This document shows, piece by piece, positions 19,099 through 29,794 of a stretch of 54,676 nt of DNA. This DNA is from Photorhabdus heterorhabditis (GTDB lineage Bacteria > Pseudomonadota > Gammaproteobacteria > Enterobacterales > Enterobacteriaceae), in assembly GCF_018448905.1 (NCBI RefSeq), contig NZ_RCWA01000032.1:1-54676 (forward strand). The letters are read 5' to 3'. Numbering within the stretch: the first letter of the stretch is position 1; every line of letters starts with the position of its first letter. The notes beneath the pieces are model-generated. The model did not search any database and was not told where the DNA came from. It saw nothing but the letters and a program-made list of their open reading frames with translations. A program made the position numbers and the translations under genes.

Positions 19099-19636
19099 TG
19101 GGTATCTCCGCCTGCCAGTTAGCGTCAATAGTAAATTGCTTGATTTGTTGCTCGGTTGTGGTCATTTTTTTTAGTTGAATTTCAGAAAGTTGTTCGTTGT
19201 TTTCAAGATTATCCAGTAGAGATGTCATACTGGAATAATCCAGACTATTAGCAACGAGTTTCAATTGACCTGCATGGTCATCGAAAGCTGTCAGCCAACT
19301 CCCTCCCGGAAGCAAATCCGGTAGTTGATTAAATAATTTCAAATGCTGCTGATTCTGTTTCAGCCGTGTTTGTTGTTGCTTTAATTTATAGGCCAGCTTG
19401 TTGTGAAGATTGAACGCTTCTTCTGTCTGAGTTATCTGTTGTTGCAAATGTAATTGCTGCTGGTTGAGTTGTTGCAGTTGCCTTTGATGCTGGTTAATCG
19501 TTTCCTGTTGTTTAAAAGAGATCCAAATAAATACGATTAGCCACAACATCAATTGCAGTAAGAGAAGAACAACCCACCAGCGATAGCGATGTTTCAGCCG
19601 TGTTTGTCGCCAGGGTAGAAAATTAACTTGATACAT
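19085..19636 (-). CDS. hofN: HofN-like inner-membrane pilus-assembly protein
   Basis: This PilN-type protein has 183 residues. It starts with the characteristic YQVNFLPWRQTRLKHR, which in PilN contacts the PilM/HofM groove. A membrane helix (about 20-42), a long Gln-rich coiled coil (45-100) and a C-terminal periplasmic domain follow. Its ATG overlaps the hofM stop by 1 nt. Confidence 0.87.
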   Translation of the reverse strand: MYQVNFLPWRQTRLKHRYRWWVVLLLLQLMLWLIVFIWISFKQQETINQHQRQLQQLNQQQLHLQQQITQTEEAFNLHNKLAYKLKQQQTRLKQNQQHLKLFNQLPDLLPGGSWLTAFDDHAGQLKLVANSLDYSSMTSLLDNLENNEQLSEIQLKKMTTTEQQIKQFTIDANWQAEIPNDKK

Positions 19637-20466
19637 TATTTATCATCCGGTCTGAGTGCTAAACCACCGGCTATCACATACTCCATTAGTTGAATTGGAA
19701 GTGGGGGATGATAGTGACGGAATGCTGCCAGCATGTCCCAAGAGCAGGTTCCTTCAGGTAGAGCTTCCTGCTGGAAGCTGCTGTAATAAATATTTTTTTC
19801 AGTAATGGATGAGGCCGGTAATTGGCTAATAACCTGTTGTGGAGAGACAACAGTATTTGCTGATACCAAATCATAGGCAAAAGGTGCATTAGCCGGAGAT
19901 ACCCATAACCAACCGGATTGTTGCCTATGTAATAACCAGCTATCAATTGGCACGCCAGAATATTGCGCCATATAGCGAAGTGCGCAGGGAGCAATGTCAA
20001 TGGCATCTGGGCATATTCCTGCTTGTGCAAGACATTGTAGCCAGAGGTCTAGGTCTTTCTGGCGAGCTGCGCTGATATAGGCATTTTGCTCAATAATACG
20101 ATAATCCAATGTCAATTCACGGGTGTTAAAGGGAAATTGTTTTTCGGCACTGGCATTGATAAACCAACCTTGTTCCGGCTCTTTAAGACTAATATCTGAA
20201 GGTAAAATCAGATTCCGCTGCAACGTTTGCTGTACAGGTAAGGCGAGTCTGAAACTGATTTTTTTAGGTAATTTCTGCCGCCATTGATTTAAAATATCAC
20301 GTAATATTTCTGGTCGTTGTAAACGACCTTCTGGCATAACCACATCAGGTAAAAGATATTGCCAGCAATGGCGAAGCTGCCAACCATCACGGCGTTTTAT
20401 GGCTGCGACGGCACGAACGATGCCATTTTGGATGTCCAATCCGACATACCACTTTGGTGAGTACAT
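19636..20466 (-). CDS. hofM: HofM-like cytoplasmic actin-fold protein
   Basis: This PilM-type ATPase-fold protein links cytoplasmic parts of the machine to HofN. It is 276 residues from the start at 20466 (MYSPKWYVGLDIQNGIVRAV), chosen because GGAG lies 9 nt upstream; an alternative ATG at 20481 has no ribosome site. GLDIQNG is the phosphate-1-like loop. It is the first gene of the hofMNO-Q operon, divergent from mrcA as in E. coli. Confidence 0.87.
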   Translation of the reverse strand: MYSPKWYVGLDIQNGIVRAVAAIKRRDGWQLRHCWQYLLPDVVMPEGRLQRPEILRDILNQWRQKLPKKISFRLALPVQQTLQRNLILPSDISLKEPEQGWFINASAEKQFPFNTRELTLDYRIIEQNAYISAARQKDLDLWLQCLAQAGICPDAIDIAPCALRYMAQYSGVPIDSWLLHRQQSGWLWVSPANAPFAYDLVSANTVVSPQQVISQLPASSITEKNIYYSSFQQEALPEGTCSWDMLAAFRHYHPPLPIQLMEYVIAGGLALRPDDK

Positions 20467-20586
20467 ATTGGTGATCTCCATATCAGTAATTTTAATAAAA
20501 GACCATATTCAAGGTGCTGTGTAACCTTTATACTACGCGCCGATTGTTTATAAACCACCCAACTAACGTGGCATGGGAAATTTCAG

Positions 20587-23115
20587 GTGAAGTTCGTAAA
20601 GTATTTTCTAATCCTTGTTGTGTGTTGCATTTTTCTGGGAACGGTCTCGATTTTTGGTATGTACAAATATATCGAGCCTCAGCTACCAGATGTGGCGACA
20701 TTAAAAGATGTTCGATTACAGACACCAATGCAGGTGTTCAGTGCGGATGGGGAGCTTATTGCTCAGTATGGTGAAAAGCGCCGTATGCCTCTTACACTGT
20801 CCGAAATTCCACCGATTATGGTGAAAGCATTCATTGCAACGGAGGACAGTCGTTTCTATGAACACCACGGCGTTGACCCTGTAGGAATTATCCGGGCTGC
20901 ATCTGTAGCGCTGAGTTCAGGACGTGCTTCTCAGGGGGCAAGTACTATTACTCAGCAACTAGCGAGAAATTTCTTTCTCAGTCCTGAGAAAACGTTGACG
21001 CGTAAAATCAAGGAAGTTTTTCTCGCTATCAGGATTGAGCAGTTACTGAATAAAGATGAGATCCTCGAACTCTATCTTAATAAAATTTATCTTGGTTATC
21101 GGGCTTATGGTGTTGGAGCTGCGGCCCAGGTTTATTTTGGTAAGAATGTCAATGAGTTGACTCTGAGCGAGATCGCCATGATTGCCGGTTTGCCAAAGGC
21201 ACCTTCTACTTTTAACCCGCTTTATTCTTATGGCCGGGCAATTAATCGCCGGAATGTGGTTTTAGGTCGTATGTTCGATCAGGGTTACATTACTCAGCAG
21301 CAATATAATCAAGCCAGAAGTGAAAAGCTGGTGGCTAATTACCATGCTCCTCAAATTGCTTTTTCTGCTCCATATTTATCTGAGATGGTGCGTCAGAACA
21401 TGATTGAGCGCTATGGTGAGAATGCTTATACCGACGGTTATAGAGTTTACACTACCATTACCCGTAAACTTCAGTTGGCCGCTGTAGAGGCGGCTCGTAA
21501 TAACGTCATTGATTATGATGTCCGTCATGGTTATCGTGGGGCGCAGGAAGTTTTATGGAAAGTGGGTGAACCAGCTTGGGCTCAGGAGCAAATCCTCAAG
21601 AAGCTTAAGACGCTGCCAAATTATGACCCGTTAATGCCAGCAGTGGTGACCAGAGCAGGTACTGATCAGGCAACAGTGATGTTAGCTGATGGCAGTAATG
21701 TAGAATTACCAATGGCTGGTGTTCGTTGGGCCAGAAAGTTCAGATCTGATAGTACGCAGGGTGCTGTTCCTCGTAATGTGAGTGAAGTGGTTCAGGCGGG
21801 TGAACAGGTTTGGGTACGGAAAGTAAAAGATATTTGGTGGCTGGCACAGATACCGGAAGTTAATGTTGCTCTAGTTTCTATTGATCCTAATGATGGCGCT
21901 GTGAAGGCGCTGGTGGGTGGGTTTGATTTCAACTTGAGTAAATTTAACCGGGTCACTCAATCATTACGTCAGATTGGTTCCAATATTAAACCGTTTCTTT
22001 ATGCGGCAGCAATGGATAAAGGGCTGACGCTGGCCTCTTTGCTCAATGACCTGCCAATCAGCCGCTGGGATGCGGGAGCGGGTACCGATTGGCGTCCGAA
22101 AAACTCACCACCAACTTACGTTGGGCCAATTCGTTTGCGTCAAGGGTTAGGGCAATCGAAGAATGTTGTGATGGTTCGGGCAATGCGGGCAATGGGGGTT
22201 GATTATGCTGCGGACTACCTACAACGATTTGGCTTCCCAGGGAAAAATATTGTTCGTACAGAATCTTTGGCTTTGGGGTCCCCATCGTTTACACCAATGC
22301 AGGTGGTACGTGGATATTCGGTGATGTCTAATGGTGGCTATCTGATTGATCCCTACTTCATTACTAAGATTGAAAATGAGGATGGAAATATTCTGTTTGA
22401 GACCAAACCTAAGATTGCATGTCTACAATGCGATATTCCAGTGATTTATGGTGATACTGCACGTTCAATCGAACTTTCTGAAAACTCGATTGAAAATGTC
22501 GCTCAATCTCACGTTAGCCAACAGGAGATATTGCCGTTACCTGAATTGGAAAAAGTGCCGGTAATTGATGGTAATGGAAATGAGCAAAAATATGCTCCTC
22601 ATGTTATCAGTACTCCTCTAGCGTTTTTGATCCATGATGCTCTGAATACCAATATTTTTGGTGAACCGGGTTGGACTGGTACGGGTTGGCGTGCCTCACG
22701 TGATCTGAAACGTCGTGATATTGGTGGTAAAACGGGTACAACTAACAGTTCAAAAGATGCTTGGTTCTCAGGTTATGGGCCGGATATTGTGACAACCGTC
22801 TGGATTGGTTTTGATGACCACCGTAGAAGCCTTGGCCGTACTGCCGCCAGTGGTGGTGAGGCGGGAGCGAAGAGCGCACAGCCAATTTGGGATGACTTTA
22901 TGAAAGTGGCGCTGGAGGGGGTTCCTGAAAAAGACATAGCGCCTCCGCAGGGCATTGTTTCTGTCGTGATAGATCGTAGGACAGGTAAACTTGCTGGTGG
23001 AGGCGGGGATACTCGCAGTGAATACTTCATTGACGGAACTCAGCCTACAGAAAGTGCGATACAGGAAGTTGGCACAACCTTGATTGAAGATGGTGAAAGC
23101 CAGGAATTGTTCTGA
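20587..23115 (+). CDS. mrcA: Penicillin-binding protein 1A
   Basis: This bifunctional class A PBP polymerises glycan strands and cross-links peptides in the periplasm. It is 842 residues with a GTG start (MKFVKYFLIL, as in E. coli). It has an N-terminal anchor (5-25), a GT51 domain with EDSRFYEHHGVDP (near 93) and the QLARNF, IKEVFLA and KIYLGYRAYGVGAAA motifs, an OB-like insert, and a transpeptidase domain with SNIK (near residue 465), SKN and KTGT (near 715). The whole protein is intact. Confidence 0.98.
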   Translation: MKFVKYFLILVVCCIFLGTVSIFGMYKYIEPQLPDVATLKDVRLQTPMQVFSADGELIAQYGEKRRMPLTLSEIPPIMVKAFIATEDSRFYEHHGVDPVGIIRAASVALSSGRASQGASTITQQLARNFFLSPEKTLTRKIKEVFLAIRIEQLLNKDEILELYLNKIYLGYRAYGVGAAAQVYFGKNVNELTLSEIAMIAGLPKAPSTFNPLYSYGRAINRRNVVLGRMFDQGYITQQQYNQARSEKLVANYHAPQIAFSAPYLSEMVRQNMIERYGENAYTDGYRVYTTITRKLQLAAVEAARNNVIDYDVRHGYRGAQEVLWKVGEPAWAQEQILKKLKTLPNYDPLMPAVVTRAGTDQATVMLADGSNVELPMAGVRWARKFRSDSTQGAVPRNVSEVVQAGEQVWVRKVKDIWWLAQIPEVNVALVSIDPNDGAVKALVGGFDFNLSKFNRVTQSLRQIGSNIKPFLYAAAMDKGLTLASLLNDLPISRWDAGAGTDWRPKNSPPTYVGPIRLRQGLGQSKNVVMVRAMRAMGVDYAADYLQRFGFPGKNIVRTESLALGSPSFTPMQVVRGYSVMSNGGYLIDPYFITKIENEDGNILFETKPKIACLQCDIPVIYGDTARSIELSENSIENVAQSHVSQQEILPLPELEKVPVIDGNGNEQKYAPHVISTPLAFLIHDALNTNIFGEPGWTGTGWRASRDLKRRDIGGKTGTTNSSKDAWFSGYGPDIVTTVWIGFDDHRRSLGRTAASGGEAGAKSAQPIWDDFMKVALEGVPEKDIAPPQGIVSVVIDRRTGKLAGGGGDTRSEYFIDGTQPTESAIQEVGTTLIEDGESQELF

Positions 23116-23167
23116 TAATAAGACAGGCACAACTGGGAAAGATCTGTTGTGCCTGTTACTGTTAGCT

Positions 23168-23716
23168 TCAGCGACGCTGTAAGTATTTTTGTGCCAGAAA
23201 CAGGGCACTAACATTTCGTGCTTCGTTGAAGTCAGCGTGATCCAGTAATGACATCATATCTGCTATTGGCCAGCGTATTTGTGGCAATGGTTCAGGTTCA
23301 TCTCCTTCCAGATTTTCTGGGTAGAGATTCTCAGCAATAACAATGTTCATTTTATTAGAAAAATAGGAGGGGGCCATGGTGAGTTTGGCTAATTGTTCCA
23401 TTCTTTGCGCACCAAAACCGACTTCTTCTTTTAATTCACGGTTAGCTGCTTCAAAGATACTTTCACCAGGGTCGATAGCACCTTTAGGAAAACCTAATTC
23501 GTATTGTTCAATACCTACTGCATACTCACGAATAAGTAACAATTCGTCTCCAAGGACTGGGATTATCAGAACGGCTTCCCGATTGGCCGGACGCATCCGT
23601 TCATAAACGCGTTTTACACCGTTACTGAATTCGAGATCTACTGATTGAATATGGAATAAACGTGAATGGGCAATATTCTCTATGTTCAAGATTTTAGGGT
23701 TTTTCGGGTCATTCAT
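23168..23716 (-). CDS. nudE: ADP compounds Nudix hydrolase NudE
   Basis: NudE hydrolyses ADP-ribose, Ap3A and NADH to mononucleotides. It is 182 residues from the start at 23716 (MNDPKNPKIL), which has an AGGGG ribosome site; an in-frame ATG further upstream is not conserved. The Nudix box GX5EX7REUXEEXGU is visible as GAIDPGESIFEAANRELKEE followed by VGFGA. It is divergent from igaA and convergent with mrcA. Confidence 0.95.
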   Translation of the reverse strand: MNDPKNPKILNIENIAHSRLFHIQSVDLEFSNGVKRVYERMRPANREAVLIIPVLGDELLLIREYAVGIEQYELGFPKGAIDPGESIFEAANRELKEEVGFGAQRMEQLAKLTMAPSYFSNKMNIVIAENLYPENLEGDEPEPLPQIRWPIADMMSLLDHADFNEARNVSALFLAQKYLQRR

Positions 23717-24051
23717 AATTGCCCCTGATGGTATTAATATTGGTTGAGTTGAGTATCTATGCATCATGAATTGTTTTGTTAACTTTAGATTTCATGGCGA
23801 AATTAGAGCTACTCCATAGCTTGACTAAATATGGCCGATTATTTTAATAAATGATAGTGATTATCGCTTGTCATTTCTGTTGCTGCTATCTTTAATCCTC
23901 ATAGGGAATAGAGTTATGTTATAAATAGTTTAGGGTGTGATTACATAACTTGTTGTAAAGTAGATTAAAAAATGGGAATGGTCTGATTCAGAACTTAACG
24001 TGTGGTTGTTATTCTGCAAACAGTAATATTGTCATGGATGTGGGGGGAGAA

Positions 24052-26157
24052 ATGAGCGTAACGGTCATTATATTGGTTATCTTGATCATTAGCCTGATTA
24101 TAATGGCTTCCTTTCTGATTTTCAGATGGAAGCTGCATGATAATGTCCGTTATCTGCCTTCTGTTGCTGAGCCAAGCTGTCGTAAACTTAATGCTGATGA
24201 ATATCAGGCTATTGAATGTTATCTGAACCGTGTATTACCTCCGGTTATGACTGATCGTATCAATAAAACAGGGCCAGCCCAGGTAGGCAAAAATGACACG
24301 ATTTATACTATCTGTAATTCCATTACCCGGTTTGCTATTGCTACAGATGAACCACATAGCTGGCGTTATTATATTGATATGGCAGAAGTTCATTTGCCGT
24401 TTTTCTTTGAGCCTTTTATCAAACAGCAGAATATTATTGACGTAGTTCATACTGCGACAATACCGCTTGTCATTTCGATTAATGGTCATTTTTTAAAAGA
24501 TTTTCAGCGGGATTTCCTTTCAGCTCTGGTCGTTTCAGATGTGCCTCATCAACAGGCATCGATCCAGAAAAATGATGATACCAGCGTAAGATTACAAAGT
24601 ATCCGCAAAGAGACGCCGGAAGAATACCGGTTGAATCACTCATCGGGTGTTTGGGAAGGAGGATTTTTGTGTCTCGGATTTTTTATTTGGTTCCTTGCTT
24701 TGTTTTCACCTGCATTATTTTTGCCTTGGCTGATATTGATTGCAGGCAGTTTAATGGCTGTTAGCTTCTGGTTGTTGTTCTGCCCATTCTCAGTACGTCG
24801 GCGTCAGGATATTCATTGTTTTACCGGCATACCAAAACGATGGGGATTATTTGGAGAGTTTGAACAAGGGCAAATGAGTAATATTTCTCTTGGTGGGATT
24901 GATTTGATTTACCCACCTCACTGGGAACCTTATGTTATTCACAATCTTGATCAAAAAACTAATATTGATATTTACACTAATGGTCAGGTAGTCAGGCAAG
25001 GGCATTATCTTTCTCTGCATGATGAAGAGAAGAATTATCCTTATCACCGTTATGGAAAGAATCTGATGATGATTAGTAGCAGCTTGCTTATTATGTTACT
25101 GCTCTATTTTTATCAGCCAATTAGTGTCCCAATGAAGCTGAGTTTTGCCTGGTTGCATGGTAGCAGTACAAAGGTTGTCACCGATGCTAATGTGATGGAA
25201 GGGATGGAGTTGCGAGTTGGGGATGTATTGAAAGCAAAAGGCGTTGGTATGTGTTATGTGCCGCCAAATAATATGAATGGCAAAGCAGACGCACATTTTT
25301 CTCCATTCGATTGCTCAGGAATATATTGGAATAGTGCTAACCCACTGCCAATGCCAGAATCAGAAATTATAGAAGATGCGGCTAAACTCATTGCAACCGT
25401 TAATAAGCAACTGCGCTTACAGGAAAACAGTGATGTAATTAATCTAGGTCTTGCTCAGGAAATTTCCAAATCTGGTATGATTTTGTTAGATAATTTCTCT
25501 GATATCATATTGAAAACTAAAAGCTTATGTGGGAAAGACGCAGACTGTTTTCGATTGAAGAATGCTTTGGTTAACCTTGGCAGTGCCAATGATTGGGTAA
25601 CTTTGTTAAAAGATGCAGAAAGTGGCAAGTTTGACGATACCCACGTTTTATTGCGTCCGGCAGGGGCTGAAGCGCTGGGAAAGCTAGTTGATGCTACCAC
25701 ATCGTCCTTTATCTATCGGGAAATAGACAAAGCAGCAATGTTGCTTAATAGCCCTTCACCGGGAGGGGTTCTGCTGATCAGTGATGAAGGCAAACAGTTG
25801 GTTGAATATATGATGCCGTTAATCATTTCTTATGATCATAATGCGTTGGAACAGTGGCGTGATTTACAGCGGTTATCAGAAATGTTGTTGCAAACGCCCT
25901 TTGAGACAACGGGAATTATCACGGAATTATCTGAGGATACTAGTGGAACCCGTCGGGTTGTGTTGCACAGTGTGCTGGATTCTATGACACTTGCTCGTTG
26001 TATTAGTACAACCCTTTTACTCCTGGCTCTTTTTGTCACTTTGATCATTAATCTTGTATTCGTTGTTAAGAAAAACCGGCAAAACAAGCAACGCTTCAGC
26101 AAAATCAGGCAGTATTATGATAACTGTTTCAATATGACTTTCCCGCCTACGCGTTAG
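24052..26157 (+). CDS. igaA: Rcs phosphorelay attenuator IgaA (YrfF)
   Basis: This inner-membrane brake on the Rcs envelope-stress phosphorelay works through RcsD in enterobacteria. It is 701 residues with a first helix at residues 4-26, two more near 205-248, another near 345-365, a large periplasmic part with Cys residues (GVGMCYVPP, CSGIYW, KSLCGKDADCF), and a last helix near 646-670. The start at 24052 is set by GGGGGAGAA directly upstream; an ATG 18 nt earlier lacks this spacing. E. coli IgaA is 711 residues. Confidence 0.94.
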   Translation: MSVTVIILVILIISLIIMASFLIFRWKLHDNVRYLPSVAEPSCRKLNADEYQAIECYLNRVLPPVMTDRINKTGPAQVGKNDTIYTICNSITRFAIATDEPHSWRYYIDMAEVHLPFFFEPFIKQQNIIDVVHTATIPLVISINGHFLKDFQRDFLSALVVSDVPHQQASIQKNDDTSVRLQSIRKETPEEYRLNHSSGVWEGGFLCLGFFIWFLALFSPALFLPWLILIAGSLMAVSFWLLFCPFSVRRRQDIHCFTGIPKRWGLFGEFEQGQMSNISLGGIDLIYPPHWEPYVIHNLDQKTNIDIYTNGQVVRQGHYLSLHDEEKNYPYHRYGKNLMMISSSLLIMLLLYFYQPISVPMKLSFAWLHGSSTKVVTDANVMEGMELRVGDVLKAKGVGMCYVPPNNMNGKADAHFSPFDCSGIYWNSANPLPMPESEIIEDAAKLIATVNKQLRLQENSDVINLGLAQEISKSGMILLDNFSDIILKTKSLCGKDADCFRLKNALVNLGSANDWVTLLKDAESGKFDDTHVLLRPAGAEALGKLVDATTSSFIYREIDKAAMLLNSPSPGGVLLISDEGKQLVEYMMPLIISYDHNALEQWRDLQRLSEMLLQTPFETTGIITELSEDTSGTRRVVLHSVLDSMTLARCISTTLLLLALFVTLIINLVFVVKKNRQNKQRFSKIRQYYDNCFNMTFPPTR

Positions 26158-26220
26158 CGATAATCAGTAATGGTGTGTTACGCTCTGTTTTTTTACCAGC
26201 GCTGATATTGGGAGATAAAG

Positions 26221-26637
26221 ATGAAGGATAATTCAGACTCCGATCAAGCTGTCCGTCTGGATAAGTGGCTGTGGGCTGCCCGCTTTTATAAAACGCGGGC
26301 TGTTGCACGGGAAATGATAGATGGTGGTAAAGTTCATTATAATGGTCAAAGAAGTAAACCGAGTAAATTGGTTGAACTGAGGGCTGAGATTAAACTACGT
26401 CAGGGTAATGATGAACGTATTGTTGAAGTTCTTGCATTAAGCAGCTCTCGGCGCAGTGCGCCAGAAGCTCAGTTACTTTACCGAGAAACTGAAGCAAGTA
26501 TGGCTAACCGGGAGAAAATGGCAATAGCGCGTAAAATGAATGCATTAACTATGCCTCATCCTGATCGTCGGCCAGATAAAAAAGAAAGGCGCACGCTGAT
26601 TAAGTTTAAGAACACTAAATTGAGTGAGCTGGAATAG
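26221..26637 (+). CDS. hslR: Ribosome-associated heat shock protein Hsp15
   Basis: Hsp15 is an S4-domain RNA-binding protein that rescues 50S subunits carrying stalled nascent chains. It is 138 residues. The S4 fold is at residues 9-70 (VRLDKWLWAARFYKTRAVAREMIDGGKV), with a basic C-terminal tail (RRPDKKERRTLIKFK). It lies 63 nt after igaA; the yrfG gene found between them in E. coli is absent. It is followed by hslO (26 nt). Confidence 0.96.
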   Translation: MKDNSDSDQAVRLDKWLWAARFYKTRAVAREMIDGGKVHYNGQRSKPSKLVELRAEIKLRQGNDERIVEVLALSSSRRSAPEAQLLYRETEASMANREKMAIARKMNALTMPHPDRRPDKKERRTLIKFKNTKLSELE

Positions 26638-26663
26638 CTTGCTCATAAAGATGAGAGATATTT

Positions 26664-27536
26664 ATGTCTAAACAAGACCAATTACACCGCTTTTTATTTG
26701 AGAATTATTCTGTACGTGGTGAGCTGGTTTTAGCCAGTGAAACTTACCAGCATATTCTGGAAGATCATGATTACCCGCAGTCAGTACAACAATTATTGGG
26801 AGAATTGTTAGTAGCAACCAGTTTATTAACTGCGACACTGAAATTTGATGGAGATATTACTGTTCAGATTCAGGGAGATGGGCCGGTGAAACTGGCCGTG
26901 ATTAATGGTAATCACCAGCAACAGATGCGTGGTGTTGCTCGTATTGATGGATTAATTGCTGAAAACAGCGGCCTGAAGCAGATGGTTGGGACAGGTTATA
27001 TGGTAATTACGATTACCCCAACGCATGGTGAGCGTTATCAAGGTGTGGTTGCTTTAGAAGGTGAAACTCTGGCGGACTGTCTGGATGATTATTTCAGACA
27101 GTCTGAGCAGTTACCAACCCGTCTGTTTATCCGTACCGGTATTCAGGATGGAAGTATCGCTGCTGCGGGTATGTTATTACAGGTTCTGCCGACGGCGGGA
27201 CAGGATAGTACAGAAGCATTTGATCATCTGGTGCAACTTACTGCTACCATTAAAGGTGAAGAACTTTTCTCACTGGAAGTTAAAGAGATTCTGCATCGTC
27301 TTTATCATGAAGAAGATGTGACATTATATGAGCCGCAATCGGTTGAATTTCGTTGCACTTGTTCCCGTCAACGTTGTGCTGACACGTTAGTGACACTTTC
27401 TGACGAAGATATTCATCATATTTTGCAGAAAGATGGCAACATTAACATGGGGTGTGAGTATTGTGGTACACACTATATTTTTGATGCTGATGATATCACT
27501 GCAATTAGGTCGGAAAAAAAGGGTCGATTACACTAA
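26664..27536 (+). CDS. hslO: Redox-regulated chaperone Hsp33
   Basis: Hsp33 is a cytosolic holdase switched on by oxidative unfolding. It is 290 residues. The zinc-binding redox cluster is complete: Cys231 and Cys233 in RCTCSRQRC, and Cys264 and Cys267 in GCEYCGTHY. The N-terminal core contains [12 protein letters not shown] and the [19 protein letters not shown] region. It is probably co-transcribed with hslR. Confidence 0.97.
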   Translation: MSKQDQLHRFLFENYSVRGELVLASETYQHILEDHDYPQSVQQLLGELLVATSLLTATLKFDGDITVQIQGDGPVKLAVINGNHQQQMRGVARIDGLIAENSGLKQMVGTGYMVITITPTHGERYQGVVALEGETLADCLDDYFRQSEQLPTRLFIRTGIQDGSIAAAGMLLQVLPTAGQDSTEAFDHLVQLTATIKGEELFSLEVKEILHRLYHEEDVTLYEPQSVEFRCTCSRQRCADTLVTLSDEDIHHILQKDGNINMGCEYCGTHYIFDADDITAIRSEKKGRLH

Positions 27537-27551
27537 TCTGTTTCAGCTTTT

Positions 27552-27574
27552 AGGGCGCGGGTTCGCGCCTTTCT
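27552..27574 (+). terminator. Terminator after hslO
   Basis: The stem GGCGCG / CGCGCC with loop GGTT and tail TTTCT lies 17 nt past the stop. Confidence 0.8.
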
Positions 27575-27736
27575 GCCAATATCCATAATATTCAAAGTCT
27601 TCCTTTCGTGCATTTCGCCTCAAATTAACCTTAAAAAAATGATAGGTTTTCAATTTTTTGATAACAATCGCTGTTAATTAATCGTAATTATTTATTATTG
27701 CTCACAGAAAAAGTGTGACTACCCAGGAGCAATAAC

Positions 27737-29356
27737 ATGAGTGTTAAAGGCATTACCCCGCAGGAACTCGCGGGCTACGGAATCCATGATGTTAGCGAAG
27801 TTGTTTATAATCCAAGTTATGAGCTGTTATTTTCAGAAGAAACTGAACCTTCACTCGAAGGCTACGAAAGTGGCACTCTGACCAACCTGGGGGCTGTAGC
27901 TGTCGATACGGGGATCTTCACTGGTCGTTCTCCCAAAGATAAGTATATTGTTCGTGATGATGTAACCCGTGATACCGTATGGTGGTCTGATCAGGGGAAA
28001 GGCAAGAATGATAACAAGCCATTACATCAGGAAACATGGACACATCTAAAAGGGCTGGTCACTAAACAACTTTCAGGAAAACGTTTGTTTATTGTCGATG
28101 CTTTCTGTGGGGCGAATGCAGATACACGCCTGAAAGTCCGCTTTATTACTGAAGTTGCGTGGCAGGCTCACTTCGTTAAAAACATGTTTATCCGTCCATC
28201 AGATGAAGAACTGGCTGGATTCAAACCTGACTTTATTGTGATGAACGGTGCAAAATGCACTAACCCACAATGGAAAGAGCAGGGTTTGAACTCTGAGAAC
28301 TTTGTTGCATTTAACCTGACAGAGCGTATGCAACTGATCGGGGGTACCTGGTACGGTGGCGAAATGAAAAAAGGGATGTTCTCAATGATGAACTACCTGT
28401 TGCCATTGAAAGGGATTGCTTCAATGCACTGTTCTGCCAATGTTGGAGAACAGGGGGATGTTGCTGTCTTCTTCGGCTTGTCCGGTACAGGTAAAACCAC
28501 ACTTTCTACTGATCCAAAACGTAAACTGATTGGTGACGACGAACACGGTTGGGATGATGACGGTGTATTTAACTTTGAAGGTGGTTGTTACGCAAAAACT
28601 ATCAATCTGTCCAAAGAAGCGGAACCGGATATCTACAATGCGATTAAACGTGATGCATTGCTGGAAAATGTTACTGTACTGGCAGATGGCGCAGTTGATT
28701 TCAATGATGGTTCAAAAACCGAAAACACGCGTGTTTCTTATCCTATCCACCATATTGAAAACATTGTTAAGCCAATTTCCAAAGCGGGACATGCTACCAA
28801 AGTGATCTTTCTGACGGCTGACGCATTTGGTGTGTTACCTCCGGTATCCCGACTGACACCAGAGCAGACTCAATATCACTTCTTATCTGGCTTCACGGCA
28901 AAACTGGCAGGTACAGAACGTGGTGTGACTGAACCAACGCCAACATTCTCAGCATGTTTCGGTGCTGCATTTTTGACTCTGCATCCTACCCAATACGCAG
29001 AGGTATTAGTAAAACGTATGCAGGCCGCAGGAGCTAAAGCTTATTTGGTAAACACTGGCTGGAATGGGACGGGGAAACGAATCTCTATCAAAGATACCCG
29101 TGGGATCATTGATGCCATTTTGAGTGGTGATATTGAGGAAGCCGAGACTATCGAATTACCGATCTTCGAGCTGGCAGTTCCTACTGCATTGCCTGGTGTT
29201 GATACCAATATTCTTGATCCACGTAATACTTATGCAGATAAATCTCAGTGGGAAGAGAAGGCGAAAGACTTAGCACACCGTTTTGTGGATAACTTTGATA
29301 AATACACGGATACCCCGGCAGGGGAAGCTTTGGTAAAAGCAGGCCCTAAACTGTAA
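27737..29356 (+). CDS. pckA: Phosphoenolpyruvate carboxykinase (ATP)
   Basis: PckA is the gluconeogenic enzyme that converts oxaloacetate and ATP to PEP, ADP and CO2. It is 539 residues. It has the kinase-1a P-loop [16 protein letters not shown] (near 248), the kinase-2 motif [23 protein letters not shown] (given in part: [18 protein letters not shown]) and the substrate loop [14 protein letters not shown] good ribosome site (CCAGGAG) precedes it. Together with acs-actP it would support growth on acetate or amino acids. In E. coli envZ-ompR lie next door; here ryhB and a broken sensor kinase do. Confidence 0.98.
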   Translation: MSVKGITPQELAGYGIHDVSEVVYNPSYELLFSEETEPSLEGYESGTLTNLGAVAVDTGIFTGRSPKDKYIVRDDVTRDTVWWSDQGKGKNDNKPLHQETWTHLKGLVTKQLSGKRLFIVDAFCGANADTRLKVRFITEVAWQAHFVKNMFIRPSDEELAGFKPDFIVMNGAKCTNPQWKEQGLNSENFVAFNLTERMQLIGGTWYGGEMKKGMFSMMNYLLPLKGIASMHCSANVGEQGDVAVFFGLSGTGKTTLSTDPKRKLIGDDEHGWDDDGVFNFEGGCYAKTINLSKEAEPDIYNAIKRDALLENVTVLADGAVDFNDGSKTENTRVSYPIHHIENIVKPISKAGHATKVIFLTADAFGVLPPVSRLTPEQTQYHFLSGFTAKLAGTERGVTEPTPTFSACFGAAFLTLHPTQYAEVLVKRMQAAGAKAYLVNTGWNGTGKRISIKDTRGIIDAILSGDIEEAETIELPIFELAVPTALPGVDTNILDPRNTYADKSQWEEKAKDLAHRFVDNFDKYTDTPAGEALVKAGPKL

Positions 29357-29369
29357 TTGCAAATTTTTT

Positions 29370-29400
29370 AAACCTCATCCGTATGGGTGAGGTTTATTTG
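29370..29400 (+). terminator. Terminator after pckA
   Basis: AAACCTCA pairs with TGAGGTTT, extended by CC/GG, then TATTTG. It lies 14 nt past the stop. Confidence 0.8.
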
Positions 29401-29687
29401 GGATTTATCCAATGCGCCTTATATCTCGCTCCTGAGTCACGAAGTGCGAAGGTGGGGGAGGATGTCAAAAAGTTGGCGTCATAGTAGTTGGCAAATGAGA
29501 CGGTATGCCAACTATTTAACCATCCATGGTTATCATGACCGCGATCTGATGCTTTACGTAAATAGATCATATTCAGTTCTCCTCAATGTTTTTTTACAGT
29601 CTAATTGAGAGGAGAGAGCATAAAATCTTAAAAATATAACCTTATAATTCAAATATTTTGAATCAATAATGATCGCATTGATCCAAT
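29401..29687. other. Intergenic stretch between pckA and ryhB
   Basis: No gene supported. A 73-codon plus-strand frame here has no ribosome site or recognisable family and overlaps the pckA terminator. Confidence 0.5.
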
Positions 29688-29789
29688 AAAAAAAAGCCAG
29701 CACCCGGCTGGCTAAAGTAAACACTGGAAGCAATGTGAGCAATGTCGTGCCTTCATATGTCCCCTGAAGGTGGTTCATCTGAAAGCGAT
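29688..29789 (-). ncRNA. ryhB: RyhB iron-stress small RNA
   Basis: RyhB is a minus-strand Hfq-dependent small RNA of about 100 nt that represses iron-using proteins when iron is scarce. The core CATTGCTCACATTGCTTCCA is, as I recall it, identical to the E. coli RyhB seed. The terminator stem AGCCAGC / GCTGGCT with its GGGT loop region and eight-T tail also matches E. coli RyhB. The 5' part differs. A perfect Fur box lies just upstream at 29795-29809 and a TTTACA -35-like hexamer beyond it. The 5' end is estimated, so the start could shift by several bases. Confidence 0.93.
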
Positions 29790-29794
29790 ACGAA

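Noticed and set aside
29387-29608. 73-codon plus-strand frame after pckA
   Set aside because: Begins inside the pckA terminator and has no ribosome site.
29554-29778. 74-codon minus-strand frame
   Set aside because: Overlaps ryhB; the conserved RNA explains the sequence better than a protein.
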